Assembly (NCBI GenBank): GCA_026705605.1
Contig: JAPPAK010000007.1
Span: 124,001 to 188,000, forward strand
Reading direction: 5' to 3'
Source: Chloroflexota bacterium
GTDB lineage: Bacteria; Chloroflexota; Dehalococcoidia; Tepidiformales; Tepidiformaceae
Length of the DNA: 64,000 bases
Shown here: piece by piece, positions 1 through 8,058 of the stretch
Position numbering within the stretch: the stretch's first letter is position 1
Layout of the letters: each line of letters opens with the position of its first letter
Position numbers and translations under genes: made by a program
Notes under the pieces: generated by a model
The model's database searches: none
Seen by the model: only the letters and a program-made list of their open reading frames with translations
Told to the model about the DNA's origin: nothing

Positions 1-51
1 GCGATCAACCGCGTGGCCCAGTCCTACCAGGTCCAGGGCATCTTCCCCTAG
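1..51 (+). CDS. C-terminal end of a truncated gene, product unknown
   Basis: The first 51 bases read in frame as the last 16 codons of a protein ending ...QGIFP followed by TAG. Only the tail lies in the window, so no family can be assigned. The following VOC gene begins 11 bases later on the same strand, so the two may share a transcript. Confidence 0.5.
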   Translation, partial: AINRVAQSYQVQGIFP

Positions 52-62
52 GGGGCGCCGCG

Positions 63-503
63 ATGATCACCTTCGACGACATCTACCACGTCGGCATCAT
101 CGTCCCGGACATGGAGGCGGCTATGGACGAGCTCGGCCGCCGTTTCGGCTGCGGGTGGCGCGACCCCTCCACCGCCACCGTCCGCGTCCGCGACGAGGGC
201 GGCGACCGCATCCTCTCCCCCCGCGTCACCTTCTGCGACCGGAGCACGCCCATCGCCCTGGAGCTGATCGAGGCCATCCCCGGCACCGTCTGGCACGTCG
301 GCGAACGCTCGCAGCTCCACCACTTCGGCCTCTATGTCGATAGCGTCCAGGCCGCCATCGACGAGCTCGGCCCCGGCATGACGCTCGAGATGGCCGGCCT
401 CGACCGCGACGGCATGCTCGCCGGCTTCTGCTACGTCACCGATGACCTCGGCGTCCGCATGGAGCTCGTCGCGCGCGGCGGCCTCCCGCCCCTCGACGAT
501 TGA
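63..503 (+). CDS. VOC (glyoxalase/bleomycin-resistance fold) family protein
   Basis: This 146-residue protein has the two half-domains of the vicinal oxygen chelate fold. An opening strand reads YHVGIIVPDMEAAM (about residues 8-21). A central HHFGLYVD (about 84-91) and a closing RMELV supply the His and Glu positions that usually bind metal. The family includes glyoxalases, methylmalonyl-CoA epimerases and extradiol dioxygenases, and the substrate cannot be read from sequence. A G-rich stretch precedes the ATG. Its stop overlaps the ATG of the lipoprotein gene by one base, so the two are probably co-transcribed. The fold is confident; the reaction is not. Confidence 0.8.
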   Translation: MITFDDIYHVGIIVPDMEAAMDELGRRFGCGWRDPSTATVRVRDEGGDRILSPRVTFCDRSTPIALELIEAIPGTVWHVGERSQLHHFGLYVDSVQAAIDELGPGMTLEMAGLDRDGMLAGFCYVTDDLGVRMELVARGGLPPLDD

Positions 504-1075
504 TGCGGCGGGCCTTCTGGCTGTTGGTCGCCCTCCCCGCCGCCCTCGCGATCGCCTGCGGCAGCGGCTCGTCCGACCCCGCCCCAACCGCCAGCCCCGA
601 CCCCGGCACCCCAGCCCCCGCGACCGCCAGCCCCAGCCCCACGGCCACGCCCGCCCCCGCCTGGTGGGAGGAGGAAACGCCCGAGCCCACGCCCGACATC
701 CCCATGTCCCGCGTCTGGAACGTGCGCGTCGAAGCCACCTCCGCCGAGGAGGTGACCCTTACCTTCGACTACCACCTTGACCTCGCCCCCGAGGCCAACG
801 TCTTCGTGCACATGGGACTGCTGCCCAACGTGAACATCGGCCTCCTCGACGCGGAGGGCGAAACCATCGACTGGGTTGGCGGCGAGCTCGACCCCACCGA
901 GTTCGGCGACGACACCGTCGGTGGTCAGGGCACCTTCACCTTCGCCACCGCCCGCTTCGCCGACGTCGTCGCCGTGCATTTCTGCATCCGCGTCGTCACC
1001 GGCAACTACGACGATTTCACCGGACGTACCGAGATCTTCTGCGAGCCCATCCCCGCCGAGAGAGTCGAGCCGTAA
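503..1075 (+). CDS. putative lipoprotein with proline/threonine-rich linker
   Basis: I start at the ATG overlapping the previous stop rather than the in-frame TTG one codon earlier. The N-terminus is a lipoprotein signal: MRRAF, a hydrophobic stretch, then a lipobox LAIAC (about residues 14-18). The mature Cys would be lipidated and anchored to the outer face of the membrane. About 45 residues rich in Pro, Thr, Ala and Ser follow as a flexible tether. The C-terminal domain of about 125 residues looks beta-rich and acidic with two Cys. I do not recognise that domain. It may be an extracytoplasmic binding or structural protein. Confidence 0.7.
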   Translation: MRRAFWLLVALPAALAIACGSGSSDPAPTASPDPGTPAPATASPSPTATPAPAWWEEETPEPTPDIPMSRVWNVRVEATSAEEVTLTFDYHLDLAPEANVFVHMGLLPNVNIGLLDAEGETIDWVGGELDPTEFGDDTVGGQGTFTFATARFADVVAVHFCIRVVTGNYDDFTGRTEIFCEPIPAERVEP

Positions 1076-1102
1076 TGAACTGTGCAGGGGCCAATCTTGT
1101 GC

Positions 1103-1131
1103 TTCTCAAATGTGGTATCGTTGGCTACACT
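1103..1131 (+). promoter_or_regulatory. possible promoter for the aspartic protease gene
   Basis: TTCTCA and TACACT are separated by 17 bases, with four of six consensus matches each. They lie just upstream of a GGAGG/GAGG purine tract and the chosen GTG start at 1154. The flanking DNA is visibly richer in A+T than the neighbouring genes. No experiment supports it. Confidence 0.35.
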
Positions 1132-1153
1132 ACTCGGAGGTGGCGAGGTAGCA

Positions 1154-1534
1154 GTGGGACTGTTTGAAGTCGTCGTCAGGGTTGCCAATCCAGCCGACCG
1201 TGTCTTCCACAAGCGAACGATGCTTGTCGACACCGGCGCTACTCACTCGGCGCTGCCTGCTTCGTTTCTCACGGATTTGGGAATTTCCCCCGACGACGAG
1301 CGCGAGTTTTCGCTCGCCGACCAGGAAACGAGGGTCTATCGCGTCGGCGAACTGCGCTTCAGCATTGGGGACCGGGAGAGGACGGCTCCCGTCATCTTCG
1401 GTGATGAAGGCATGTACCTTCTCGGCGCCACGTCCCTCCAGAACCTGGATCTGGTCCCTGACACGACCAACCATCAGCTCATCCCCGCTCCCTCGCTACT
1501 GGTGGGCATCAGGGGAAACCCGGTCTTCGAGTAG
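1154..1534 (+). CDS. retropepsin-like (clan AA) aspartic protease
   Basis: The ORF opens at 1082, but I prefer the GTG at 1154. It follows purine-rich GGAGGTGGCGAGG and gives MGLFEVVVRVAN, the usual beginning of these small proteins. The 126-residue product carries the catalytic signature VDTGATHSALP at about residues 25-35, and a closing LLGATSLQNLDL resembles the conserved ILG.tfL region. Family members are single-domain pepsin-like proteases that act as dimers; their substrates are mostly unknown. There is no signal peptide, so it is probably cytoplasmic. Codon choice and base composition are less extreme than in neighbours, which hints at acquisition. Confidence 0.75.
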   Translation: MGLFEVVVRVANPADRVFHKRTMLVDTGATHSALPASFLTDLGISPDDEREFSLADQETRVYRVGELRFSIGDRERTAPVIFGDEGMYLLGATSLQNLDLVPDTTNHQLIPAPSLLVGIRGNPVFE

Positions 1535-1570
1535 CGGGACGAGCGCCCCTTGCAGCAAACTGAGTCCTGA

Positions 1571-3496
1571 CTACAGCAGAACGTAGTCGGCCGGGTCCAT
1601 CGTCTTCGTCTGCTGCCAGTACTCCAGCAGCGTGAACGGCCAGTTCTGCGCCACCCGCCCCGAGTCGCTCTTGTACCAGCTCGGCACGCTCGAGACGCCC
1701 CACGCCCGCTTCAGGTTCCCCGCGTCGATGCGCTCGTTGTAGGCGTCGTGGACGTCCGTGCGGCAGTCGATGGCCTGCTGCCCGCTCTCCAGCAGGAACT
1801 TCAGGCACTCCAGCACGTACTGCACCTCGCACTCTGAGAAGTACACGATGCTGCCGTTCACCACGATGTTCGTGTTCGGCCCGTACAGGAAGAAGAAGTT
1901 GGGGAAGTTCGGCATCGTGATGCCCAGGTAGGCGCGCGCGTCGCCGTCCCACTGCTCGTGCATGTCCGCCCCGCCGCGACCCACGACCTTCATCGGCGTC
2001 AGGAACTTCGAGGCCTGGAACCCCGTCCCGTAGACCAGCACGTCGAGCTCGTGCTCCTCGCCGTCTTCCGTCAGGAGGCCGCGTGGCGTGACCCGCTCGA
2101 TCGGCTCCGTGATCAGGTGCACGTGCTCCTTCAAGAGCGTCTTCGGCCACGTCCCGTTATCGACCACGATCCGCTTCGAGGCCGGCGGGAAGTCTGGCAG
2201 CGTCTTCTCGATCAGGTCCGGGCGGCTCTCCAGGTAGTTCCGCATCGACCCGGCCAGCAGGTCGCGTAGCTCCCCGTTCAGCTTGCCCGTCACCTCGTCG
2301 CCCGGCTGCCAGTCGTCGTCCACCTCCACCATCGGCAGGAATCCGTCCGAGATCGCCCAGAACAGCCAGAACCGGTACCACTGCGCGTACGTGGGCACGT
2401 GCGTGGCCAGCCACAGGAACCCCTCCGACACCCGCTCGTGGTAGTTCGGCGCGGGCGCGTACCAGTTCGGCGTGCGCTGGAAGATGCGTACCTCCCCCGC
2501 CATGTCCGACAGGTGCGGGATGAACTGCGACGCGCTCGACCCCGTTCCGATTACCCCCACGGTCTTCCCCGCGAAGTCGATCGAGTGGTCCCATTGCGCC
2601 GAGTGGAACGCGGGCCCCTCGAAGGCCCCCACGCCCGCGATGTTCGGCATCTTCGGCCGGTTCAGCTGCCCCACCGCGCTTACCACCGCCTCCGCCTCCA
2701 GCGTCTCGTCGCCCTCCGGACCCCGCACCTTCACCGCCCACACCGCGCGCCCCTCGTCGTACGTGACCGACTCCACCTCCGTGTTGAAGCGGATGTTGTC
2801 GCGGATGCCGAACTCGGTGGCGCAGTCGCTGAAGTACTCCAGCAGCACCTCCTGCGGCGAGTGGTGGTAGGGCCAGTCGAACTTCTGCATGAACGAGTAG
2901 CTGTAGGCGTGGTTCGACGAGTCGACCCGCGCCCCCGGGTACGTGTTCTCGAACCAGGTGCCCCCCACGTCCGCGTTCTTCTCGACCACCACGTACGGGA
3001 TGCCGGCCTGCTGCAGCCGGTGCGCCGCCAGGATCCCCGACATCCCCGCCCCGATGATGAGCACCCGCATCGACCGGTCAGCGTTGATCGCGTCCTTGTT
3101 CCACTCCGGCGCGCGCGCGTCCTTGTCCGCGAAGGCCAGCTCCTCCAGCAGGAGGGGCAGGTATTCGTCGCTCACGTGCTCGCCGATGAGGTAGTCCATC
3201 ATCCGCCGCACGTCCGTCATCGACGGCGGCGGCGCCACCACCGACCCCGCATCCCGCCACGCGACCAGCGTCTGCAGCGCCAGCTCGCGCGCCTTCGCCT
3301 GCGCCTCCGCCGAGAGCCCGCCCTGCGGGTCCGTCAGCAACACGGTCTCCGGCACCAGGTCGTCCCGCAGCAGCGACAGGTCGCCCGTGATCTGCGCCAG
3401 CGCCGGCAGCAGCGACGGTAGGTGCGCGTCCTCCAGCGCCTTGCGAATGGGCGCCTCGTCGAGCGGAAGCGGTTGGATCTCGCGGCTAATCGTCAT
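1571..3496 (-). CDS. Baeyer-Villiger monooxygenase (4-hydroxyacetophenone monooxygenase-like)
   Basis: A flavoprotein monooxygenase of 641 residues. An FAD-binding GAGMSG motif sits at about residues 149-154 and an NADPH-binding GTGSSA motif around 320. Just before the latter is FEGPAFHSAQWD, a full match to the Baeyer-Villiger fingerprint FxGxxxHxxxW(D/P). An N-terminal extension of about 140 residues before the first Rossmann motif and the total length match 4-hydroxyacetophenone monooxygenase rather than cyclohexanone monooxygenase. The enzyme would insert oxygen next to a ketone carbonyl to form an ester or lactone, using NADPH and O2. It stands alone on the minus strand between unrelated plus-strand genes. 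The exact ketone substrate is unknown. Confidence 0.9.
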   Translation of the reverse strand: MTISREIQPLPLDEAPIRKALEDAHLPSLLPALAQITGDLSLLRDDLVPETVLLTDPQGGLSAEAQAKARELALQTLVAWRDAGSVVAPPPSMTDVRRMMDYLIGEHVSDEYLPLLLEELAFADKDARAPEWNKDAINADRSMRVLIIGAGMSGILAAHRLQQAGIPYVVVEKNADVGGTWFENTYPGARVDSSNHAYSYSFMQKFDWPYHHSPQEVLLEYFSDCATEFGIRDNIRFNTEVESVTYDEGRAVWAVKVRGPEGDETLEAEAVVSAVGQLNRPKMPNIAGVGAFEGPAFHSAQWDHSIDFAGKTVGVIGTGSSASQFIPHLSDMAGEVRIFQRTPNWYAPAPNYHERVSEGFLWLATHVPTYAQWYRFWLFWAISDGFLPMVEVDDDWQPGDEVTGKLNGELRDLLAGSMRNYLESRPDLIEKTLPDFPPASKRIVVDNGTWPKTLLKEHVHLITEPIERVTPRGLLTEDGEEHELDVLVYGTGFQASKFLTPMKVVGRGGADMHEQWDGDARAYLGITMPNFPNFFFLYGPNTNIVVNGSIVYFSECEVQYVLECLKFLLESGQQAIDCRTDVHDAYNERIDAGNLKRAWGVSSVPSWYKSDSGRVAQNWPFTLLEYWQQTKTMDPADYVLL

Positions 3497-3618
3497 AGCC
3501 CGTCAGCCTAGCGGGACAAGGGGTGTCGGGCCAGCCACGCCCTTCAAGTATGCGTAGGATTGGCCAGCCCCCGTCACGGGGGATTTCGTTTGTCCATACG
3601 AAGCCCGAGGGAGTAGAC

Positions 3619-4305
3619 ATGAAGAACTGGATTATCGCTGCGCTCGTCGCGGTCATCGCGACAGGGGGTGCGCTCAGCGCCCTCGCCGCCACCCAGACCG
3701 TCAACCAGCCATTTGAGATACGTGTCTGGGAAGACGTCAACGACCCCACGGCCAACTACATCAGCGCCCGTCCGGAAGGGGGAAGCTGGCGGACCTTGGG
3801 AACGATCTCCATTCCACTGACCGATGGCGTTTCCAGCACGGGACGCTTTCGGTATGGCGACATCAAGCTGGACGTACCAGTGACGGTGGAGGTTCCCGAT
3901 CCTCCATCTGTGGCTTCAGAAACGCCGTCTTCGTCATCTGATGAGCTCAGCCAGACAGATACCGCTGTCCTCTGGGTGACGATCGCAGACAACGAAAACT
4001 CGATCGTGGATTGGCTGGATGTATCCGCCCAGATTGGGGGCGGCGCCGAGGCATTCAAACTTGATGTGCACATCTCCACAACCGGCGGTCGGACGGAGGA
4101 CGCTTGCTTCAATGCAGACCGGATGTACGACCAAGAGATAATTCAGCTTTCGTGCCTCCCGAGTGCCCCCAGTCACACTGCAGTCAACCGTGTACGAGCC
4201 ACACTTGAAGGAGAGAACATTCTCGCCGCCGCAACCGACTTCCGATGCGAGCGGCACAACGACAGCACGGACGAGCTAAGCGTATGGGCATGCGAGACGC
4301 GATGA
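3619..4305 (+). CDS. secreted or membrane-anchored protein, paralog of the gene at 4790
   Basis: The ORF track opens earlier, but the ATG at 3619 (MKNWIIAALVAVIATGG) gives the same N-terminus as the paralog at 4790, so I use it. The first 25 residues form a signal peptide or single membrane anchor. The next block (RVWEDVNDPTANYIS, then GRFRYGD) is shared with the paralog. The C-terminal half is Ser/Asp-rich and diverges; it holds several Cys (CFNAD, LSCLPS, CERHND, WACET) that could form disulfides. I recognise no named domain. Base composition is less G+C-rich than its surroundings. Confidence 0.65.
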   Translation: MKNWIIAALVAVIATGGALSALAATQTVNQPFEIRVWEDVNDPTANYISARPEGGSWRTLGTISIPLTDGVSSTGRFRYGDIKLDVPVTVEVPDPPSVASETPSSSSDELSQTDTAVLWVTIADNENSIVDWLDVSAQIGGGAEAFKLDVHISTTGGRTEDACFNADRMYDQEIIQLSCLPSAPSHTAVNRVRATLEGENILAAATDFRCERHNDSTDELSVWACETR

Positions 4306-4357
4306 GTCTCGGGTGGACCATTCCCGATCTCTAGGAAGAGCACCGTTCGTCTCCCGG

Positions 4358-4363
4358 TACAAT
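4358..4363 (+). promoter_or_regulatory. -10-like TACAAT in a repeated TA[C/G]AATCCCCC element
   Basis: TACAAT followed by CCCCC lies 24 bases before the NIPSNAP GTG. The same 11-mer pattern occurs before the LLM gene at 39045 and, as TAGAATCCCCC, before the SDR gene at 30980. No good -35 hexamer is visible at 17 bases. Confidence 0.45.
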
Positions 4364-4387
4364 CCCCCTCCCCAAGGAGGCCCCGCC

Positions 4388-4714
4388 GTGATCCACGAGC
4401 TCCGCATCTACACCGCCCACCCCGGCAAGCTCCCCGCCCTCCAGGCCCGCTTCCGCGACCACACCCTCGGCATTTTCGAGCGTTGCGGCATCAAGAACGT
4501 CGCCTACTGGACCAACTCCATCGGCGGCCGCAGCGACGAGCTCTGGTACGTCCTCGCCTTCGACGATATGGCCCAGCGCGACGAGGCCTGGGCCACCTTC
4601 ATGAACGACCCCGAGTGGCGCGAGGTCCGCGCCGCCTCCGAGGAGGACGGCCCCCTCGTCCACCACATCGAGAACCGCATCCTCGCCCCCACGGACTACT
4701 CCCCGCTCCAGTAG
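4388..4714 (+). CDS. NIPSNAP family protein
   Basis: The start is GTG 4388, seven bases after a perfect AAGGAGG, and not the upstream in-frame codon in the track. The 108-residue product begins MIHELRIYTAHPGKL, the typical NIPSNAP opening. It continues with a GRSDELWYVLAFDD strand and ends with HHIENRILAPTDYSP. NIPSNAP proteins are small dimeric alpha-beta barrels related to stress-responsive and dabb-type proteins. In bacteria they often accompany catabolic genes, but their reaction is generally unknown. It sits between two paralogous secreted-protein genes, an arrangement I cannot explain. Confidence 0.85.
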   Translation: MIHELRIYTAHPGKLPALQARFRDHTLGIFERCGIKNVAYWTNSIGGRSDELWYVLAFDDMAQRDEAWATFMNDPEWREVRAASEEDGPLVHHIENRILAPTDYSPLQ

Positions 4715-4789
4715 CCCCGCGCCCGGTGGGGTATTCGCCTCACCGATGTGCTAGCGTGCCCCCGCGAAGGTGGGTCGCAGGGAGCGTCC

Positions 4790-5554
4790 ATGAAGAACTG
4801 GATCATCGCCGCGCTCGTCGCCGTCATCGCCATCGGGGGCGCAATCGGCGCCTTCGCCGCCACCCGCACCGTCGACCGCGTCGTCGAGGTCCGCGTCTGG
4901 GAAAGCGCCGACGACCCCTCCCGCAACTACATCAGCATCCGCACCCAGGGTGGCGAATGGAGCGAAACCCTTTCCGCCACCGCCGACGACGGCGAAACAT
5001 CGGACGGCCGCTTCCGTTACGGCGACCTCACCGTCGTCCTCCCCTTCAGCGTCTCCACCGTCGACCAGTCCGTCCTCGGAACGCAGCAGTCCTCCGGCCA
5101 CTGGACCATCAGCCGGCTCTACGACCCCATCTACGACGTCGAGACGGTCTCCGCCATCCTCGGCACCGAGGCCGTAATCGACAAGGTCTGGACCACCGCC
5201 CTCTATGACGACCCCTACCTCCAGATCTATTGCCGCGGCGACGAGCTGCAAGCGCTCGTCTACTGGGACCAGCCCATCTTCGCCCCCGTCCTCCACAACC
5301 CCATCCCCACCATCAGGAGCGTCTACGCCGTCTGGCGCATCGACGGCGGCAAGCCGATCATCGAGCGCTGGCTGCCGGCCACCCACGGCATGGCGACGTT
5401 CGCCCAGCACCCCGACGAGTTCATCTCCCGCATCGTGGGCGGCGAGACGCTCATCTTCCGTGTCGTCCCCTCCAACGGGGAGGAGCACACCCTGACCATC
5501 GACGTCTCCGGCCTCGCCGATGTCCTGGGCAACCTCAGCTGCTACTTCCAGTAG
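4790..5554 (+). CDS. secreted or membrane-anchored protein, paralog of the gene at 3619
   Basis: Start ATG 4790 gives MKNWIIAALVAVIAIGGAIG, nearly identical to the signal segment of the paralog at 3619. The mature part of about 230 residues begins with the shared RVWESADDPSRNYIS and GRFRYGD blocks. It then continues differently, with IYCRGDEL around the middle and LGNLSCYF at the end. Two widely spaced Cys could form a disulfide. I know no domain for it. Unlike its sibling, this copy has the high G+C composition of the host, so the two copies have different histories or the duplication is old. Confidence 0.65.
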   Translation: MKNWIIAALVAVIAIGGAIGAFAATRTVDRVVEVRVWESADDPSRNYISIRTQGGEWSETLSATADDGETSDGRFRYGDLTVVLPFSVSTVDQSVLGTQQSSGHWTISRLYDPIYDVETVSAILGTEAVIDKVWTTALYDDPYLQIYCRGDELQALVYWDQPIFAPVLHNPIPTIRSVYAVWRIDGGKPIIERWLPATHGMATFAQHPDEFISRIVGGETLIFRVVPSNGEEHTLTIDVSGLADVLGNLSCYFQ

Positions 5555-5611
5555 GGCGCCGGTCAGCGACACCCTCGGCCGAGTCGCCAATCGAAGGCAA
5601 ACGGTGTGTAG

Positions 5612-5617
5612 TACAGT
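5612..5617 (+). promoter_or_regulatory. -10-like TACAGT six bases before the BrnT-like start
   Basis: TACAGT ends six bases before GTG 5624, so transcription would begin at or within a base of the start codon. There is no clear Shine-Dalgarno sequence. This fits a leaderless mRNA, as proposed for several other genes here. Confidence 0.4.
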
Positions 5618-5623
5618 TAGGTC

Positions 5624-5947
5624 GTGTCGCAAAATGTTGAGGATGGGGATCCCGTATGGATAGAGGAGTGGCAGTTCGATGAGGGGAATCGGCGGCACCT
5701 TGCCCGGCATGGCATCAATCCAGAACTGGTTCTGGAGGTTGCCGCGAGCACGCCTCGCTTTGTGCGCACTGCCCGGAGGGCGACCCGTTCGAGTTCTCAC
5801 CGGATGATCGGGCTGGCTGCGTCCGGTAGGTGCTGGACGATCGCGATAGTGAAAGTGGAAGATAATCCCGCAACATGGAGGCCCATCACGGGATGGCCTT
5901 CTACGCGTAAGGAAGAGAGACGCTACCGTGAGCAAGCTGAGCCCTGA
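5624..5947 (+). CDS. BrnT-like toxin family protein
   Basis: A basic 107-residue protein. FDEGNRRHLARHGI near residues 18-31 and a later WRPITGW ... ERRYRE segment match the pattern of BrnT toxins, which are RelE-like ribonucleases (family knowledge). The start is GTG. The next gene, which encodes a helical antitoxin-like protein, overlaps its 3' end by 20 bases, the usual toxin-then-antitoxin order of brnTA. The match rests on motifs only, and the N-terminal extension (MSQNVEDGDPVW) is longer than usual. If a true toxin, it would cleave RNA when released from its partner. Confidence 0.6.
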   Translation: MSQNVEDGDPVWIEEWQFDEGNRRHLARHGINPELVLEVAASTPRFVRTARRATRSSSHRMIGLAASGRCWTIAIVKVEDNPATWRPITGWPSTRKEERRYREQAEP

Positions 5948-6242
5948 GGAGGAACGTCAGCTCATCGCTGACGCGGAGGCTGCTCGGGACGACCCCGATG
6001 CTCCATTGGTGTCGGTCCCGCTGAAGATAGCCGAAGACGCTGGCGTTTCACTCACGTTGAGGCTTCCCCTGGAGACGTTTGTCCGCCTGGAGAGGGCTGC
6101 GAGGGCCAATGACCTGTCTCTTGGCGAGGCAGTTGCTCAAGCGCTGGACGCCCTTGAAGCCGCCGGCGGGCCACCTGCCGAGGAAGCGCCTGAGGCCAGC
6201 CCCCCACCCCGGCGCCGCCGCAAGTCCGCGAAGGCCAGCTAG
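5928..6242 (+). CDS. BrnA-like antitoxin candidate
   Basis: A 104-residue protein with a GTG start inside the end of the BrnT-like gene. A strand-helix-helix segment (VSLTLRLPLETFVRLERAAR, then LSLGEAVAQALDAL, about residues 38-76) looks like a ribbon-helix-helix DNA-binding unit. The N-terminal SKLSPEEERQL segment could bind the toxin. The tail is Pro/Glu-rich and ends in a run of Arg and Lys (RRRRKS), which is unusual for the family and might contact nucleic acid. Antitoxins of this type repress their own promoter. Confidence 0.55.
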   Translation: MSKLSPEEERQLIADAEAARDDPDAPLVSVPLKIAEDAGVSLTLRLPLETFVRLERAARANDLSLGEAVAQALDALEAAGGPPAEEAPEASPPPRRRRKSAKAS

Positions 6243-6279
6243 CCCCGCCCGAGCCCCCACTCCGCTACCGTAGCGCCGC

Positions 6280-8058
6280 ATGACCTTCGAACCCCTCCCC
6301 CTGACCGTGCTCGTGCGCACCCGTTCGCGCGTCGCGACGCCGCTGACGCGGCTGCTCGATGCGCTCGGCATCGCCACCGAGCCCGCCGCCGGCAACCTCA
6401 CGGTCTGCGTCCACGACGAAGGCGACACACCGGCGCCGGAGGCAGACGCCTGCGTGAGCCTCGCCGCCACCGACGAGGCGTTCGCGCGAGCCCGCCGCAC
6501 GGTCGGCGCCCGCAACCCCACCCTCGACCACCCCGGCCAGGGCCTCATGCCCCCCGAGGGCCACCTCGCCACCGTCGCCGCCGAGGTCGCCACATCAGCC
6601 GCCCTGCTGCAGGCGCTTGCGCTCGCCGCGGGGGACCGCCCCGGCCCCGCCCGCGTCGATGTCGAGCAGCTCGCGCTTCACATCATCATGCCCGTCGTCT
6701 CGGCCCTGTCGGTGGGCGTGATGCGATCCCCCGTGCGACCACCCAGCCGCATCACCTACCCCCTCGGCATCGTGCCCTGCGCCGACGGCGAGGTCGGCGC
6801 GTACCAGGCCGTCCCCACCGAGTGGCCCCGCTTCTGCGCCATGACCGGCCGCGAGGACCTCGTCGAGGCCTACCCCGACGTCGAGTCGCGCCGCGAGAAC
6901 GGCGCCGCCATCTGGGAGGCCGCCGCCCCCTGGTTCCGCGCCCGTTCCGTCGACGAGGTCGTGCGCATCGCCCAGGACGCCGGCCTCCCCTACGCCGCCG
7001 TCCTCCCCATCGACGCCCTCCCCGCCTCCCCCTACCTCCATCGCCGCGGCGCCATCGAGAGCGGCCCTGACGGCCAGATCGCGCCGGGCGCCCCCTGGCG
7101 CGTCGAGCACGCCACCGTCGAGGGCGAACCCCACCCCCGCCGCGAGGCCATCCGCGAGGCCCTGGCCGCGGCCCTCCCCCCTCCCGTCGCCGGCCCCCTG
7201 TCGGGTCTCCTCGTCGTCGAGGTCACGCAGCACTGGGCGGGACCGCTGGCGGCCCGCTTCCTCGCCGACTATGGCGCTCGCGTCATCAAGTGCGAGCCCA
7301 TCGGCGGCGACTTCTGGCGCGTCACCGGCAACCTCCGCGACGAGGGCATCTCCTGGACCTTCGAGCCCATCAACCTCGGCAAGGGCTCGATGACCATGGA
7401 CCTCCGCGACCCCACCGACCGCGCCCTCCTCGAGGCGCTGCTCGGCGCCTGCGATATCCGCATCGAGAATCTCTCGCAGGGCGCCCGCGACCGTGCGGGC
7501 CTTGCCTTCCCCGACGTCGCCGCCCGCAACCCGAACGTCATCGCTCTCTCCCTGCCGGGCTATGAGACGGAGGGGCCGCTCGCGGCCCTGCGAGGCATGG
7601 GCTGGTCCTTCGAGGTCGCCTCCGGCTACGCCTCCGCCCTCGGTGGCGGCAAGGCCGCCAACTCTGGCTACCCCTACGGCGACCCCATCGGCGCGATCAC
7701 CGCCTTCCTCGCCGTCCTGCGCGAGCTGGCCCGGCGCCGGCTCGGCGGGGGCGGTGGCGCGGCCCTGCTCGACATCGGGCAGGTTGCCGCGCTCTCGTAC
7801 ACCCTCGTCGAAACCCTGCGAACCGGCGAGGGCGGTCCCGCCCTCACCACCCTCGACGACGCCATCGCCGCAGGCCGCCCCGACCCCTCCTGGCCCCTCG
7901 ACCGCATCGTCACCGCCAGCGGCCGCCCCATGGACCACCCCGGCCCCCTCGTCCCCCTCGCGGACCGGCCGCCCCGCAACCGCGCCCCCGCCCTCGATGA
8001 GCATGGCGCAGCCGTCCGCGAGGCGGTCGCGAAAGCGCTGGAGGAACCGGGAACCTAG
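6280..8058 (+). CDS. CaiB/BaiF (class III) CoA-transferase family protein
   Basis: The 592-residue protein appears to be a two-part CaiB-type protein. Residues from about 305 on form a clear domain: LLVVEVTQHWAGPLAARFLADYGARVIKCE, then ENLSQGARDRAGL, then YPYGDPIGAI, where the Asp is the likely acyl-carrying residue. The N-terminal 300 residues are more divergent and may be a degenerate second domain. Class III enzymes move CoA between carboxylic acids. TACCGT ends eight bases before the ATG, so the mRNA may be nearly leaderless. The gene is convergent with purE and the two stops overlap in CTAG. Confidence 0.8.
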   Translation: MTFEPLPLTVLVRTRSRVATPLTRLLDALGIATEPAAGNLTVCVHDEGDTPAPEADACVSLAATDEAFARARRTVGARNPTLDHPGQGLMPPEGHLATVAAEVATSAALLQALALAAGDRPGPARVDVEQLALHIIMPVVSALSVGVMRSPVRPPSRITYPLGIVPCADGEVGAYQAVPTEWPRFCAMTGREDLVEAYPDVESRRENGAAIWEAAAPWFRARSVDEVVRIAQDAGLPYAAVLPIDALPASPYLHRRGAIESGPDGQIAPGAPWRVEHATVEGEPHPRREAIREALAAALPPPVAGPLSGLLVVEVTQHWAGPLAARFLADYGARVIKCEPIGGDFWRVTGNLRDEGISWTFEPINLGKGSMTMDLRDPTDRALLEALLGACDIRIENLSQGARDRAGLAFPDVAARNPNVIALSLPGYETEGPLAALRGMGWSFEVASGYASALGGGKAANSGYPYGDPIGAITAFLAVLRELARRRLGGGGGAALLDIGQVAALSYTLVETLRTGEGGPALTTLDDAIAAGRPDPSWPLDRIVTASGRPMDHPGPLVPLADRPPRNRAPALDEHGAAVREAVAKALEEPGT

